From contig CANQRV010000007.1 in NCBI GenBank assembly GCA_947626355.1, positions 1 to 64,000 of the forward strand: DNA of 64,000 nt. The letters run 5' to 3'. Positions within the stretch are counted from its first letter, which is position 1, and every line of letters starts with the position of its first letter. The stretch is from an uncultured Muribaculaceae bacterium (lineage in GTDB: Bacteria; Bacteroidota; Bacteroidia; Bacteroidales; Muribaculaceae). Under the pieces are notes generated by a model, which was not told the DNA's origin, did not search any database, and worked only from the letters and a program-made list of their open reading frames with translations. Both the position numbers and the translations under genes were made by a program. Below are positions 42,969 to 51,989 of this stretch, piece by piece.

Positions 42969-43537
42969 GAAAATTCAATATAGTGGCCATTGTGGCCTTT
43001 CTTGCATGCGCCCTGACCTCGTGTAGCGAATCGGAGAGCTATTCCGACATGCTTCGCGACGAGGAGCATGCTGTCAACTGGTGGCTGTCGCAGCATAAGG
43101 TGGAGACCTCAATACCCGCCGACTCCGTATTCATCACCGGTGAGGACGCCCCTTTCTATAAGGTGGATGAAGACGGATATCTCTACATGCAGGTGATCAG
43201 CATGGGAGACCTCGACCAGCGGGCCGAGAAAGGCGACATGGTCTATTTCCGATACTCACGCCAGAGCATAAAGGATCTCTATGAGCTCGGCTCAGCCACC
43301 GTCGACGGTAATTCCGAGAATGTCGGAGGCACTTACAACGGCACCTATTTCGTGTATAAGGATACCCGCCTACCATCCACGACACGCTATGGCGAAGGCA
43401 TCCAGAAGCCTCTCGATTTCGTGGGCTACAATGCGGAGGTCAATCTCGTGCTTTCAAGTTATTACGGCTTCGTCACCGACCAGACGAGCTGTATCCCGTA
43501 TATAATAAATATCAGGTATTTCCGTCCGGAATACTGA
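42965..43537 (+). CDS. DUF4827 lipoprotein (FKBP-like fold)
   Basis: A 190-residue lipoprotein (lipobox ALTSC, lipidated Cys20). The pattern VYFRYSRQSIKDLYELG and GVDEDGYLY-like segments match the Bacteroidales family DUF4827, whose fold I recall as FKBP-like; the usual catalytic residues are not evident, so a role as folding helper is only a guess. It overlaps nrnA by 4 bases and is followed by glmM at 21 bases. Confidence 0.75.
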   Translation: MRKFNIVAIVAFLACALTSCSESESYSDMLRDEEHAVNWWLSQHKVETSIPADSVFITGEDAPFYKVDEDGYLYMQVISMGDLDQRAEKGDMVYFRYSRQSIKDLYELGSATVDGNSENVGGTYNGTYFVYKDTRLPSTTRYGEGIQKPLDFVGYNAEVNLVLSSYYGFVTDQTSCIPYIINIRYFRPEY

Positions 43538-43558
43538 TTACCTTAACACCTATAAGCA

Positions 43559-44938
43559 ATGTCTTTGATTAAATCCATATCAGGTATCAGAGGCACCATC
43601 GGCGGCCGTTCCGGAGAAGGCCTCGGTGGCGTCGACATCGTAAGGTTCACCGCAGCCTATTGTGAGTTTATCAAGCGCGGCAATCCGTCCGCCCGGAAAA
43701 TAGTGATGGGGCGCGACGCCAGGTTGTCGGGTCCGATGGTGGCCAGTCTCGTGAGCGGCACCGTCATGGCGATGGGGCTTGACCTCGTCGACATAGGTCT
43801 CGCCACCACGCCTACCACTGAGCTCGCCGTAGTGGGCGAGAAGGCCGATGGCGGCATCATAATCACTGCGAGCCACAATCCCAGGCAGTGGAACGCCCTC
43901 AAGCTTCTCAACGCCGACGGAGAGTTCCTTTCAGATGCGGAGGGCAAGAAGGTAATCGCCATTGCAGAGGCCGAGGATTTCGTCTTCGCGGAAGTAGACT
44001 CACTCGGTCATGAGATGCGCAACGACACATGGGGGGCGCGCCATATCGACATGGTGAAGGCTCTTCCCCTTGTAGACTGCAAGGCAATCGCCGATGCCGG
44101 TTTCACTGTGGCGGTCGATGCCGTGAATTCAGTAGGCGGCATCGTTATCCCGGCTCTGTTGCGCGAGCTCGGCGTCAGAAACGTGATCGAGCTCAACTGC
44201 GAGGCCAACGGCAGGTTCGCCCATACTCCGGAGCCCATTCCCGAGAACCTCACTCAGATCGCCGACCTCATGAAGGAGGGGAGGGCAGATGTGGGGTTTG
44301 TAGTAGATCCCGACGTCGACCGCCTCGCCATCGTGATGGAAAACGGCGAGATGTTTGTGGAGGAATACACTCTCGTGGCTGTCGCCGACTATGTGCTTTC
44401 ACACACTCCCGGCAACACCGTATCCAATCTCAGCAGCTCGCGCGCCCTGCGCGACGTCACCCTGCGCCACGGCTGCTCCTATGAGGCCGCAGCAGTCGGC
44501 GAGGTCAATGTGGTGAAGAAGATGAAAGACACCGGCGCCGTGATCGGAGGCGAAGGCAACGGAGGGGTAATCTATCCTGAGCTCCACTATGGCCGCGACG
44601 CTCTCGTGGGTGTGGCCCTCTTCCTCACTTTGCTGGCCAAGTCGGGTAAGAAGGTGAGCGAGCTCAAAAAGGAATATCCCGCCTATGCCATTGCGAAAAA
44701 CAAGATCCAGCTCACTCCGGAGATCGACGTCGACCTCATCCTTGAGAAGATGAAGGAGAAATATGCTTCGGAGCGTGTCACCGATATCGACGGCGTGAAG
44801 ATCGATTTCCCGGATTGCTGGGTCCATCTGCGCAAGTCTAACACGGAACCCATCATCCGCATCTACAGCGAGGCTCCGACAATGGAGCAGGCCGTAGCCC
44901 TCGGTGAGGATATCAAGAAGATTATCAGTCAACTGTAA
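43559..44938 (+). CDS. glmM: Phosphoglucosamine/phosphohexose mutase, GlmM type
   Basis: A 459-residue alpha-D-phosphohexomutase. The phospho-serine is S105 in ITASHNPRQWNALKLL, the metal loop is DPDVDRLAIV, and the sugar loop GEGNGGVIYPE has the E-G form. C-terminal phosphate site: RKSNTEPIIRIY. GlmM makes glucosamine-1-phosphate for wall and lipid A. The closely related phosphomannomutases are hard to exclude. The sppA gene begins 13 bases downstream of the stop. Confidence 0.85.
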   Translation: MSLIKSISGIRGTIGGRSGEGLGGVDIVRFTAAYCEFIKRGNPSARKIVMGRDARLSGPMVASLVSGTVMAMGLDLVDIGLATTPTTELAVVGEKADGGIIITASHNPRQWNALKLLNADGEFLSDAEGKKVIAIAEAEDFVFAEVDSLGHEMRNDTWGARHIDMVKALPLVDCKAIADAGFTVAVDAVNSVGGIVIPALLRELGVRNVIELNCEANGRFAHTPEPIPENLTQIADLMKEGRADVGFVVDPDVDRLAIVMENGEMFVEEYTLVAVADYVLSHTPGNTVSNLSSSRALRDVTLRHGCSYEAAAVGEVNVVKKMKDTGAVIGGEGNGGVIYPELHYGRDALVGVALFLTLLAKSGKKVSELKKEYPAYAIAKNKIQLTPEIDVDLILEKMKEKYASERVTDIDGVKIDFPDCWVHLRKSNTEPIIRIYSEAPTMEQAVALGEDIKKIISQL

Positions 44939-44951
44939 AACATTTCAGGAA

Positions 44952-46742
44952 ATGCTGAAGAAGTTTCTGTGGGGGGCTCTGTCCTCTTTCGTGGGTGCCT
45001 GGGTGGCGCTGGCGCTTTTTGTGGGCCTTGCCGTTGTGGTCGTAATCGGCATCATCGGCGGCATCGCTTCGCAGGGAGAGCCGGCAGGTATCTCCAAAGG
45101 CTCCATACTCACCGTCGAGCTCAATGGCCCTGTGTCGGAGATCGCTGTGACACCCGATTTCAATTATATGGACATCGTGAACGGCGGTATCACCAGGGCG
45201 CAGTCGCTCCTGGAGCTGACCACGGCCATCAAGGAGGCCGCCGACAACAAGCATATCGCCGCCATCTATCTCAAATGCGGGGGTATATCCGCGTCGCCTG
45301 CCACCCTTAACGCCATCCGTAAGGCCCTCGTCGATTTCCGTAAGTCCGGAAAGCCCGTCTATGCCTTCGGTGAGTCGTATTCCACCGCTGATTATTACGT
45401 GGCCAGCTGCGCCGACCGCATTTATGCCAATCCTTCCGGCATGATCAGCCTCCATGGCATCGGAAGCACATCGATCTATATGAAGAATCTCTTCGACAAG
45501 CTCGGAGTCTCGTTCCAGGTGGTCAAGGTCGGAAAGTTCAAGTCGGCGGTTGAGCCTTACATTCTGGAACACATGAGCGAGCCGGCGCGTGCGCAGCTCG
45601 ACACGCTCTTCAACAATATGTGGGGATACATCGCAGGGGGTATCGCCGATGCGAGAAAGCTGAAGTCGTCATCGAGCATCGACTCCCTCATCGGGAAGGA
45701 TTATATAATGTATGCCCCGATGGATGAGTGCCGGCGAGCCGGTCTTGTCGACAGCCTCGTGTATGAGCGTCAGGTCGACGACATATTCGCCGGTCTTGTC
45801 GGAAAGAAGAAGGATGACCTCAATTTCGTGGCCCCTGTGGCGCTGACGGCTCAGACCGACTGGGGAACGGCATACGGTTCCAAGAAGCAGATAGCCCTGC
45901 TCTACGCCGTGGGCGAAATCATCGACCAGGGTGGCAACGGCACCATCGACTACACCAGTCTCGTGCCTCAGATCGTGAAGCTGGCTGAAGACGATAATGT
46001 AAAGGGCATGGTGCTCAGGGTCAATTCTCCCGGCGGCTCCGCTTTCGGAAGCGACCAGATAGGCGAGGCCCTCGACTATTTCATGAGCAAAGGCAAGAAG
46101 CTCGCCGTCTCCATGGGCGACTACGCGGCTTCCGGTGGCTACTGGATATCAAGCTGCGCCGACATCATCTATGCCGACGCGCTGACCATCACCGGCTCGA
46201 TAGGCATTTTCGGCCTCATTCCCAATGTGCAGGGGCTTACCGATAAGCTTGGGGTCAATTTCGAGTCGGTCAATACTGTTCCCGGTTCTGATTTCCCGAC
46301 TTTGTTCGCTCCGCTCACAGAGACGCAGCAGGCAGTGATGCAGAAATATGTGGAGCGTGGCTACGATCAGTTCGTTAGCCGCGTGGCCAAAGGTCGCCAC
46401 CTCTCCAAAGAGCGTGTCAGGCAGATAGGGGAGGGTCGTGTATGGGATGCCATGTCGGCGGTGAAGATCGGTCTCGTCGACTCCATCGGCGGCATCGACA
46501 GCGCGGTGAGATGGGTAGCCTCGAAGTCCGGCCTCGCCGGCAGCTACGATGTGGCTGTCTATCCCAAGGCCGAGTCCTCGATCTGGGATTTCATACCGGC
46601 CACAGGTCTCAACGTTCTCGAGGAGAGCCTGTATGGAGCTCTTGAGCCCGGCGCGTCGAAATGGGTGGCCCGTCTCGGTGCGGCCCTCCTTCGCCAGACT
46701 CCGGTGCAGGCCCGCATGATGCCGGTGCGTGTCACACTCTGA
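44952..46742 (+). CDS. sppA: Signal peptide peptidase SppA, long type
   Basis: A 596-residue membrane-anchored Ser/Lys protease that degrades leftover signal peptides. The N-terminal helix (ALSSFVGAWVALALFVGLAV) anchors it. Two homologous halves hold the catalytic Lys197 (GKFKSAVEP) and Ser394 (MGDYAASGGYW). The ATG at 44952 (MLKKFLWGAL) is chosen because the longer frame begins inside glmM and delays the anchor helix. The lpxK gene follows closely. Confidence 0.95.
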   Translation: MLKKFLWGALSSFVGAWVALALFVGLAVVVVIGIIGGIASQGEPAGISKGSILTVELNGPVSEIAVTPDFNYMDIVNGGITRAQSLLELTTAIKEAADNKHIAAIYLKCGGISASPATLNAIRKALVDFRKSGKPVYAFGESYSTADYYVASCADRIYANPSGMISLHGIGSTSIYMKNLFDKLGVSFQVVKVGKFKSAVEPYILEHMSEPARAQLDTLFNNMWGYIAGGIADARKLKSSSSIDSLIGKDYIMYAPMDECRRAGLVDSLVYERQVDDIFAGLVGKKKDDLNFVAPVALTAQTDWGTAYGSKKQIALLYAVGEIIDQGGNGTIDYTSLVPQIVKLAEDDNVKGMVLRVNSPGGSAFGSDQIGEALDYFMSKGKKLAVSMGDYAASGGYWISSCADIIYADALTITGSIGIFGLIPNVQGLTDKLGVNFESVNTVPGSDFPTLFAPLTETQQAVMQKYVERGYDQFVSRVAKGRHLSKERVRQIGEGRVWDAMSAVKIGLVDSIGGIDSAVRWVASKSGLAGSYDVAVYPKAESSIWDFIPATGLNVLEESLYGALEPGASKWVARLGAALLRQTPVQARMMPVRVTL

Positions 46743-46757
46743 TCTTTATTCGATATT

Positions 46758-47894
46758 TTGCAATCTACTATAAGACCCTCCGATAAGTTGAAGACCACCA
46801 AAGACAAAATAATCACTTGCGTCCTCACCCCCGTCTCGTGGATATATGCCTCCGTGATGTGGGTGAGAAACAAGCTGTTCGACATAGGTGTACTCAAGGA
46901 GGAAAAGTTTGATGTGCCTGTGGTGGGCGTCGGCAACATCACTGTGGGGGGCACCGGCAAGACTCCGCATGTGGAGTATATCGTCAGCAACCTCGCATCG
47001 GTCTATAATATCGCAGTGCTCAGCCGGGGCTATCGCCGGCGCACCAGGGGATTCATCCTCGCCAACAGCAAGAGCACACCGGAGCTTATCGGCGACGAGC
47101 CATATCAGATATATCAGAAATATGGCGTCAGGGTCCAGGTGGCTGTCTGCGAGAGCCGCCGTAAAGGCATCCGCGAGCTGCTCAAGGCATATCCCGACAT
47201 ACAGCTCATTGTGCTCGACGACGCTTTCCAGCACCGGTACGTAAAGCCGAAGGTCTCCATTCTGCTGATGGACTACAACCGTCCGATCAACAAAGACCAT
47301 ATCCTGCCGCTCGGCCGCCTCAGGGAGAGCCCGTCGCAGGTGCAGCGTGCCGATATGGTGGTGGTCACAAAATGTCCCGAGACCCTGATGCCCATCGACT
47401 ACCGTCTGGTCTCCAAGGAGCTCGACCTCATGTCGTATCAGAAGCTTTTCTTCTCGCGCTTCGAGTATGGCGGCCTGATGCCCGTCTTTCCCGATGATTC
47501 TCCTTATTATGTGATGCTCGGCTCGCTGACAAGCTCCGACGGGGTGTTTCTGCTCACAGGCATAGCCCACCCGAGATACTTCGTGAGGTATTTCAAAAAC
47601 TATCCGTTCAAGGTAAGGGTAAATCATTTTCCCGACCATCATGATTTCTCCCGGGCCGACCTTCAGGACATAAAGAGGAAATTCGACGGAATGCCGGGAG
47701 AGAGGAAAATCATCGTCACCACGGAAAAGGATGCGGTCAGGCTTCTCCATAATCCCTATTTCCCCAGGGAGCTGAAGCCCTTCACGTTCTATCTCCCCAT
47801 CGCGGTGAAGATGGTCAACGGCCTCGACGACTCCGATTTCATAGCCCAGCTCCGCGCGGCTATCGACAAGACAGATATTATGCCTCAATCATAA
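46758..47894 (+). CDS. lpxK: Tetraacyldisaccharide 4'-kinase (lipid A)
   Basis: Adds the 4' phosphate to the lipid A precursor on the inner face of the membrane. P-loop VVGVGNITVGGTGKTPHVEY, then VLSRGYRRRTRGF, and DDAFQHRYVKP, all typical of LpxK. The N-terminal helix CVLTPVSWIYASVMWV binds the membrane. No in-frame ATG precedes the P-loop except one inside that helix, so the start must be a TTG, at 46758 or 46788. Length up to 378 residues fits the family. Confidence 0.93.
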   Translation: MQSTIRPSDKLKTTKDKIITCVLTPVSWIYASVMWVRNKLFDIGVLKEEKFDVPVVGVGNITVGGTGKTPHVEYIVSNLASVYNIAVLSRGYRRRTRGFILANSKSTPELIGDEPYQIYQKYGVRVQVAVCESRRKGIRELLKAYPDIQLIVLDDAFQHRYVKPKVSILLMDYNRPINKDHILPLGRLRESPSQVQRADMVVVTKCPETLMPIDYRLVSKELDLMSYQKLFFSRFEYGGLMPVFPDDSPYYVMLGSLTSSDGVFLLTGIAHPRYFVRYFKNYPFKVRVNHFPDHHDFSRADLQDIKRKFDGMPGERKIIVTTEKDAVRLLHNPYFPRELKPFTFYLPIAVKMVNGLDDSDFIAQLRAAIDKTDIMPQS

Positions 47895-47911
47895 TAAGTA
47901 AAACCCAGATT

Positions 47912-48736
47912 ATGGAAAATTCAATGCTCGACAGAATCCGTGTCGCTGCCGGATATATCCGGCAGCACGTAGACAAGATCCCTGCCATTGCCGTGATTCT
48001 CGGCACAGGCCTCGGCGACCTTGTAAGCCACATCGACATCAAGGCGGAGCTCGACTATAAGTCGATACCCGGCTTCCCCCTCTCTACAGTGGAGGGCCAC
48101 AGCGGTAAGCTGATTTTCGGCAGTCTCGGCGGCAAGTATATCATGGCCATGCAGGGCCGCTTCCATTTCTATGAGGGCTACGACATGAAGCAGGTCACAT
48201 TCCCCGTGCGCGTCATGAAGGAGCTTGGGGTGGAGACGCTGCTCGTCAGCAACGCCGCCGGCGGCATGAACAAGGAGTTCCGTGTCGGCGACGTGATGAT
48301 CATCACCGACCACATCAATCTTTTCCCCGAGAATCCACTGCGCGGCCGCAACGACGACAGCATGGGTCCGCGGTTCCCGGCCATGACCGAGGCTTACAGC
48401 CACAGGCTCATCGACCTTGCCGACGGTATAGCGCGTGAGGACGGCATACGTCTGATGCACGGCGTGTATGTCGGCACACAAGGCCCCACTTTCGAGACTC
48501 CCGCCGAATACGAGTTCTTCCGTGTGATCGGCGGCGATGCCGTCGGCATGTCGACTGTGCCGGAGGTCATCGTGGCCAACCATGCCGGCATCGAGGTCTT
48601 CGGTGTCTCGGTGATCACCGACCTCGGTGGCAAGGATGTCAAGGAGGTGCCGACCCATGAGGAGGTGCAGCGCGCGGCCATAAAGGCCCAGCCTGTCATG
48701 ACCCATATCATCCGCAAGATGCTCGAGAGACTCTGA
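47912..48736 (+). CDS. punA: Purine nucleoside phosphorylase, trimeric (PunA) type
   Basis: Splits inosine and guanosine (and deoxy forms) with phosphate into base and ribose-1-phosphate. 274 residues. Seen: ILGTGLGDL, TVEGHSGKLIFG, MQGRFHFYEGY, VSNAAGGMN, the base-binding GPTFETPAEYEF and VGMSTVPEVIVANHAG. The gene starts 17 bases after lpxK. A terminator follows at 48766. Confidence 0.95.
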   Translation: MENSMLDRIRVAAGYIRQHVDKIPAIAVILGTGLGDLVSHIDIKAELDYKSIPGFPLSTVEGHSGKLIFGSLGGKYIMAMQGRFHFYEGYDMKQVTFPVRVMKELGVETLLVSNAAGGMNKEFRVGDVMIITDHINLFPENPLRGRNDDSMGPRFPAMTEAYSHRLIDLADGIAREDGIRLMHGVYVGTQGPTFETPAEYEFFRVIGGDAVGMSTVPEVIVANHAGIEVFGVSVITDLGGKDVKEVPTHEEVQRAAIKAQPVMTHIIRKMLERL

Positions 48737-48765
48737 GCCTTCTGCGTATCCCGTATAACAACAGA

Positions 48766-48802
48766 CCGGACACACCTCCCCCTCAGGACTGTGTCCGGCT
48801 TT
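48766..48802 (+). terminator. Terminator after punA
   Basis: Perfect 9-base arms CCGGACACA (48766-48774) and TGTGTCCGG (48790-48798) with a 15-base loop, then CTTTTG. It lies 29 bases after the punA stop and before thiL. Confidence 0.7.
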
Positions 48803-48864
48803 TGAACTTTTTAAGCCCATAAGCCATTATTACAGACAGAATCTCTTATTATCCATCATATCAA

Positions 48865-49908
48865 ATGAGTGACAATCAGACAGAAATTTCCTCGCTCGGG
48901 GAATTCGGCCTCATAGAGCGGCTCACACGCGACTTCCCGCTCCGCAATTCATCCACCATCAAGGGTGTGGGCGACGACGCGGCCATCCTCGCTTTCGGCG
49001 ACAATGACGTGCTCGTCACCACCGACCTCCTGCTCGAAGGGGTGCATTTCGATTTGCACTACGTCCCTCTGAAGCACCTCGGATACAAGGCCGCTATCGT
49101 CAATTTCAGCGATATCTACGCCATGAACGGCGAGCCCCGACAGATCACCGTGAGTCTCGGCGTCTCGAGCCGCTTCACTGTGGAGCATCTCGACGAGCTC
49201 TACGCCGGAATCCGTCTGGCCTGCGACATCTATGGCGTCGACCTCGTGGGAGGCGACACTTCGGCGTCGACATCCGGACTCGTGATCAGCATCACCTGTC
49301 TGGGCGAGGCGGAGAGAAAGGATGTGGTGAGGCGCGACGGCGCGAAGGAGACCGACATCATATGCGTCAGCGGAGACCTTGGCGCGGCCTACATGGGTCT
49401 GCAGCTTCTGGAGCGCGAGAATGTGGCGGCCGCCGGGCGTGGCTCCGATTTCCAGCCCGATTTCTCCGGTAAGGAATACATACTCGAACGCCAGCTGAAG
49501 CCCGAGGCCCGCAAGGATGTCATCGAGGCGCTCAGGGCAAACGGCATTAAGCCGACGGCGATGATGGACATCAGCGACGGCCTCTCGTCGGAGCTCCTCC
49601 ATATCTGCAAGGCGTCCGGAGTGGGATGCCGCGTGTATGAAGACAAGATTCCGATCGACTACCAGACAGCGGTAATGGCCGAAGAGCTCAACATGAATCT
49701 CGTCACCGCCGCCATGAACGGCGGCGAAGACTATGAGCTGCTCTTCACCGTCCCTCTCGCAGACCATCAGAAGATCGAAGAAATGAAGGGAATCAGGATG
49801 ATAGGCTATGTCACCAAGCCGGAGCTCGGATGCGCTCTCGTCTCGCGCGACGGAGCGGAAATGCCGCTCAAGGCTCAGGGCTGGAACGCCTTCACACCCC
49901 ACGATTAA
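48865..49908 (+). CDS. thiL: Thiamine-monophosphate kinase
   Basis: Phosphorylates thiamine monophosphate to the cofactor thiamine diphosphate. 347 residues of the PurM-like ATPase fold. Seen: the N-terminal SSLGEFGLIERL, GVGDDAAIL, TTDLLLEGVHF, the GGDTSAS metal loop and C-terminal MDISDGLSSEL and GGEDYELLF. No thiamine riboswitch was seen upstream. The gene is separated from bat by 143 bases. Confidence 0.96.
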   Translation: MSDNQTEISSLGEFGLIERLTRDFPLRNSSTIKGVGDDAAILAFGDNDVLVTTDLLLEGVHFDLHYVPLKHLGYKAAIVNFSDIYAMNGEPRQITVSLGVSSRFTVEHLDELYAGIRLACDIYGVDLVGGDTSASTSGLVISITCLGEAERKDVVRRDGAKETDIICVSGDLGAAYMGLQLLERENVAAAGRGSDFQPDFSGKEYILERQLKPEARKDVIEALRANGIKPTAMMDISDGLSSELLHICKASGVGCRVYEDKIPIDYQTAVMAEELNMNLVTAAMNGGEDYELLFTVPLADHQKIEEMKGIRMIGYVTKPELGCALVSRDGAEMPLKAQGWNAFTPHD

Positions 49909-49972
49909 TATTCGGTAATCTATTTCAATATTATTTAACAGACGCAGAGCGGCATTTTAACTTAATAAATGC

Positions 49973-49980
49973 TATTTTTG
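49973..49980 (+). promoter_or_regulatory. Candidate -7 box of the bat operon
   Basis: TATTTTTG (49973-49980) fits TAnnTTTG and lies 71 bases before the MoxR ATG in the AT-rich gap 49909-50051. No TTTG is at the expected -33 distance, so this is tentative. Confidence 0.35.
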
Positions 49981-50051
49981 CATTTGAATTGATTCGCCCG
50001 CTGTCTAAGCGAGTTTATTTAATATAAAAGTACACAACAATCAGATCTAAT

Positions 50052-51047
50052 ATGAACGAAACTGTCAATATCCGGGAATTAAACGACCTCATCGCCTCGA
50101 AGGCAGGTTTCCTGAGCATGATACGCACCGGCATGGACCGCCGCATCGTCGGCCAGAAGCATCTTGTCGACTCCCTCCTCATCGCTTTGCTCTGCAACGG
50201 CCATGTGCTGCTCGAAGGTGTCCCGGGCCTTGCGAAGACTCTTGCCATCAAGACTCTCGCCAGTCTGGTGGATGCCAGATACAGCCGTATACAGTTCACC
50301 CCCGACCTGCTGCCGGCTGATGTGATCGGCACCCTGATCTACAGCGTGAAGCGCGAGTCGTTTGAGGTAAAGAAAGGTCCGATTTTCGCAAATTTCGTGC
50401 TTGCCGATGAAATCAACCGTGCCCCGGCCAAGGTGCAGAGCGCTCTGCTCGAAGCCATGCAGGAGAGGCAGGTCACCATCGGCGACGAGACATTCCCGCT
50501 TGACAGGCCTTTCCTCGTGATGGCTACCCAGAACCCCATCGAGCAGGAGGGCACATATCCTCTTCCCGAAGCGCAGACCGACCGTTTCCTCCTCAAGGTT
50601 GTGATCGGATATCCCGACAAGACCGAGGAGAAGGCCATTATCCGGCAGAACATCCAGGGAGCGCTTCCTCCCGTTCAGCCCGTTGTCTCCACTTCAGAGA
50701 TTCTCGAGGTTCAGAAAATCGTGCAGAAAATCTATATCGACGAGAAGATTGAGAATTATATCGTCGACATAGTGTTCGCCACCCGGGAGCCGGCCAAGTA
50801 CGGCCTTCCCGATCTTCAGAGCATCATCGCCTACGGCGCTTCGCCCCGTGCCTCGATAAGCCTCGCGCTTGCTTCCAGGGCATATGCTTTCCTTCAGGGC
50901 AGGGGATATGTGATTCCCGAGGATGTCCGTGCTGTCTGCCACGACGTGATGCGCCACCGAATAGGTCTCACCTATGAGGCTGAGGCTAACAACATCGGCC
51001 CCGACGAGGTAATCAATGATATCATCGACAAGGTCGCTGTGCCCTGA
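50052..51047 (+). CDS. MoxR-family AAA+ ATPase of the bat operon
   Basis: A 331-residue AAA+ protein. Walker A GVPGLAKT (56-63), Walker B VLADEINRAPAK, sensor region ATQNPIEQEGTYPLPEAQTDRF. MoxR ATPases act as chaperones that load or mature partners, typically VWA-domain proteins, which follow here. It is the first gene of an eight-gene cluster running to 59492, linked to DUF58 by a 35-base gap. Confidence 0.94.
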   Translation: MNETVNIRELNDLIASKAGFLSMIRTGMDRRIVGQKHLVDSLLIALLCNGHVLLEGVPGLAKTLAIKTLASLVDARYSRIQFTPDLLPADVIGTLIYSVKRESFEVKKGPIFANFVLADEINRAPAKVQSALLEAMQERQVTIGDETFPLDRPFLVMATQNPIEQEGTYPLPEAQTDRFLLKVVIGYPDKTEEKAIIRQNIQGALPPVQPVVSTSEILEVQKIVQKIYIDEKIENYIVDIVFATREPAKYGLPDLQSIIAYGASPRASISLALASRAYAFLQGRGYVIPEDVRAVCHDVMRHRIGLTYEAEANNIGPDEVINDIIDKVAVP

Positions 51048-51082
51048 TGCTTCGTCCGGCCTGTTTTATTTGATTGGCTAAT

Positions 51083-51958
51083 ATGGATGCTAACGATCTA
51101 TTAAAGAAAGTAAGGAAAATCGAGATCAAGACCCGCGGGTTGAGCCAGAATATTTTCGCCGGCGAATATCATACCGCGTTCAAGGGTCGTGGCGTGATAT
51201 TCTCCGAGGTGAGGGAATATCAGCCCGGCGATGACGTGCGCGACATCGACTGGAATGTCACCGCGCGCCAGAACAAGCCTTTCGTCAAGGTCTACGAGGA
51301 GGAGCGGGAGCTCACCATGATGCTGCTCATCGACGTCAGCGGCAGCCGCGACTTCGGCGCTGTCGGCGAGGCGAAGAAGGATATGATGGCTGAGATCGCC
51401 GCGACTCTTGCTTTCTCCTCCATACAGAACAACGACAAGGTGGGCGTGATTTTCTTCTCCGACCGTATCGAGAAGTTTATCCCTCCGAAGAAAGGCCGCA
51501 AACATATCCTGCTTATCATCCGCGAGATAATAGAGTTTACTCCGCAGAGCAGCGGCACCGATATCGATGTGGCGCTGCAGTTCATGACGAATGCTCTCAA
51601 GAAGAGGTGTACAGCCTTCCTTCTCAGCGACTTCATCGACTCCCACGACTTTTTCAGGAGTATGTCGATCGCCAACAGGAAGCATGATCTGGCGGCCATA
51701 CAGGTCTACGACAAGCGCGACGCGAGGCTTCCCGACGTGGGACTCGTGAGGATGCGCGATATGGAGACCGGCGCCGATATCTGGGTGGATACCTCCTCGG
51801 CAAAGGTGAGGCGCACCTACGAGAAGGCCTGGTATGCCCGCCAGCAGAATCTCTCTTCGGTCACCGGCCGTTGCGGTGTAGACCTCGCTGCCGTGACCAC
51901 CGACGAAGACTATGTGAAGGCTCTGCTTGGCCTGTTCAGAAACCGTGCCACCAGGTGA
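51083..51958 (+). CDS. DUF58-domain protein of the bat operon
   Basis: A 291-residue protein with the DUF58 signature DDVRDIDWNVTARQNKPFVKVYEEERE and a degenerate VWA-like domain (LLIDVSGSRDFG at the metal site position). It pairs with MoxR in many genomes. The ATG at 51083 (MDANDLLKK) is taken rather than a TTG nine bases upstream. The next gene follows after 31 bases. Confidence 0.92.
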   Translation: MDANDLLKKVRKIEIKTRGLSQNIFAGEYHTAFKGRGVIFSEVREYQPGDDVRDIDWNVTARQNKPFVKVYEEERELTMMLLIDVSGSRDFGAVGEAKKDMMAEIAATLAFSSIQNNDKVGVIFFSDRIEKFIPPKKGRKHILLIIREIIEFTPQSSGTDIDVALQFMTNALKKRCTAFLLSDFIDSHDFFRSMSIANRKHDLAAIQVYDKRDARLPDVGLVRMRDMETGADIWVDTSSAKVRRTYEKAWYARQQNLSSVTGRCGVDLAAVTTDEDYVKALLGLFRNRATR

Positions 51959-51989
51959 TTTTATATCAATTTTGTTATCTATATCTCAG

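Noticed and set aside
48737..48864. Thiamine riboswitch before thiL
   Set aside because: The gap holds only a simple terminator hairpin; no conserved TPP-aptamer core was seen.
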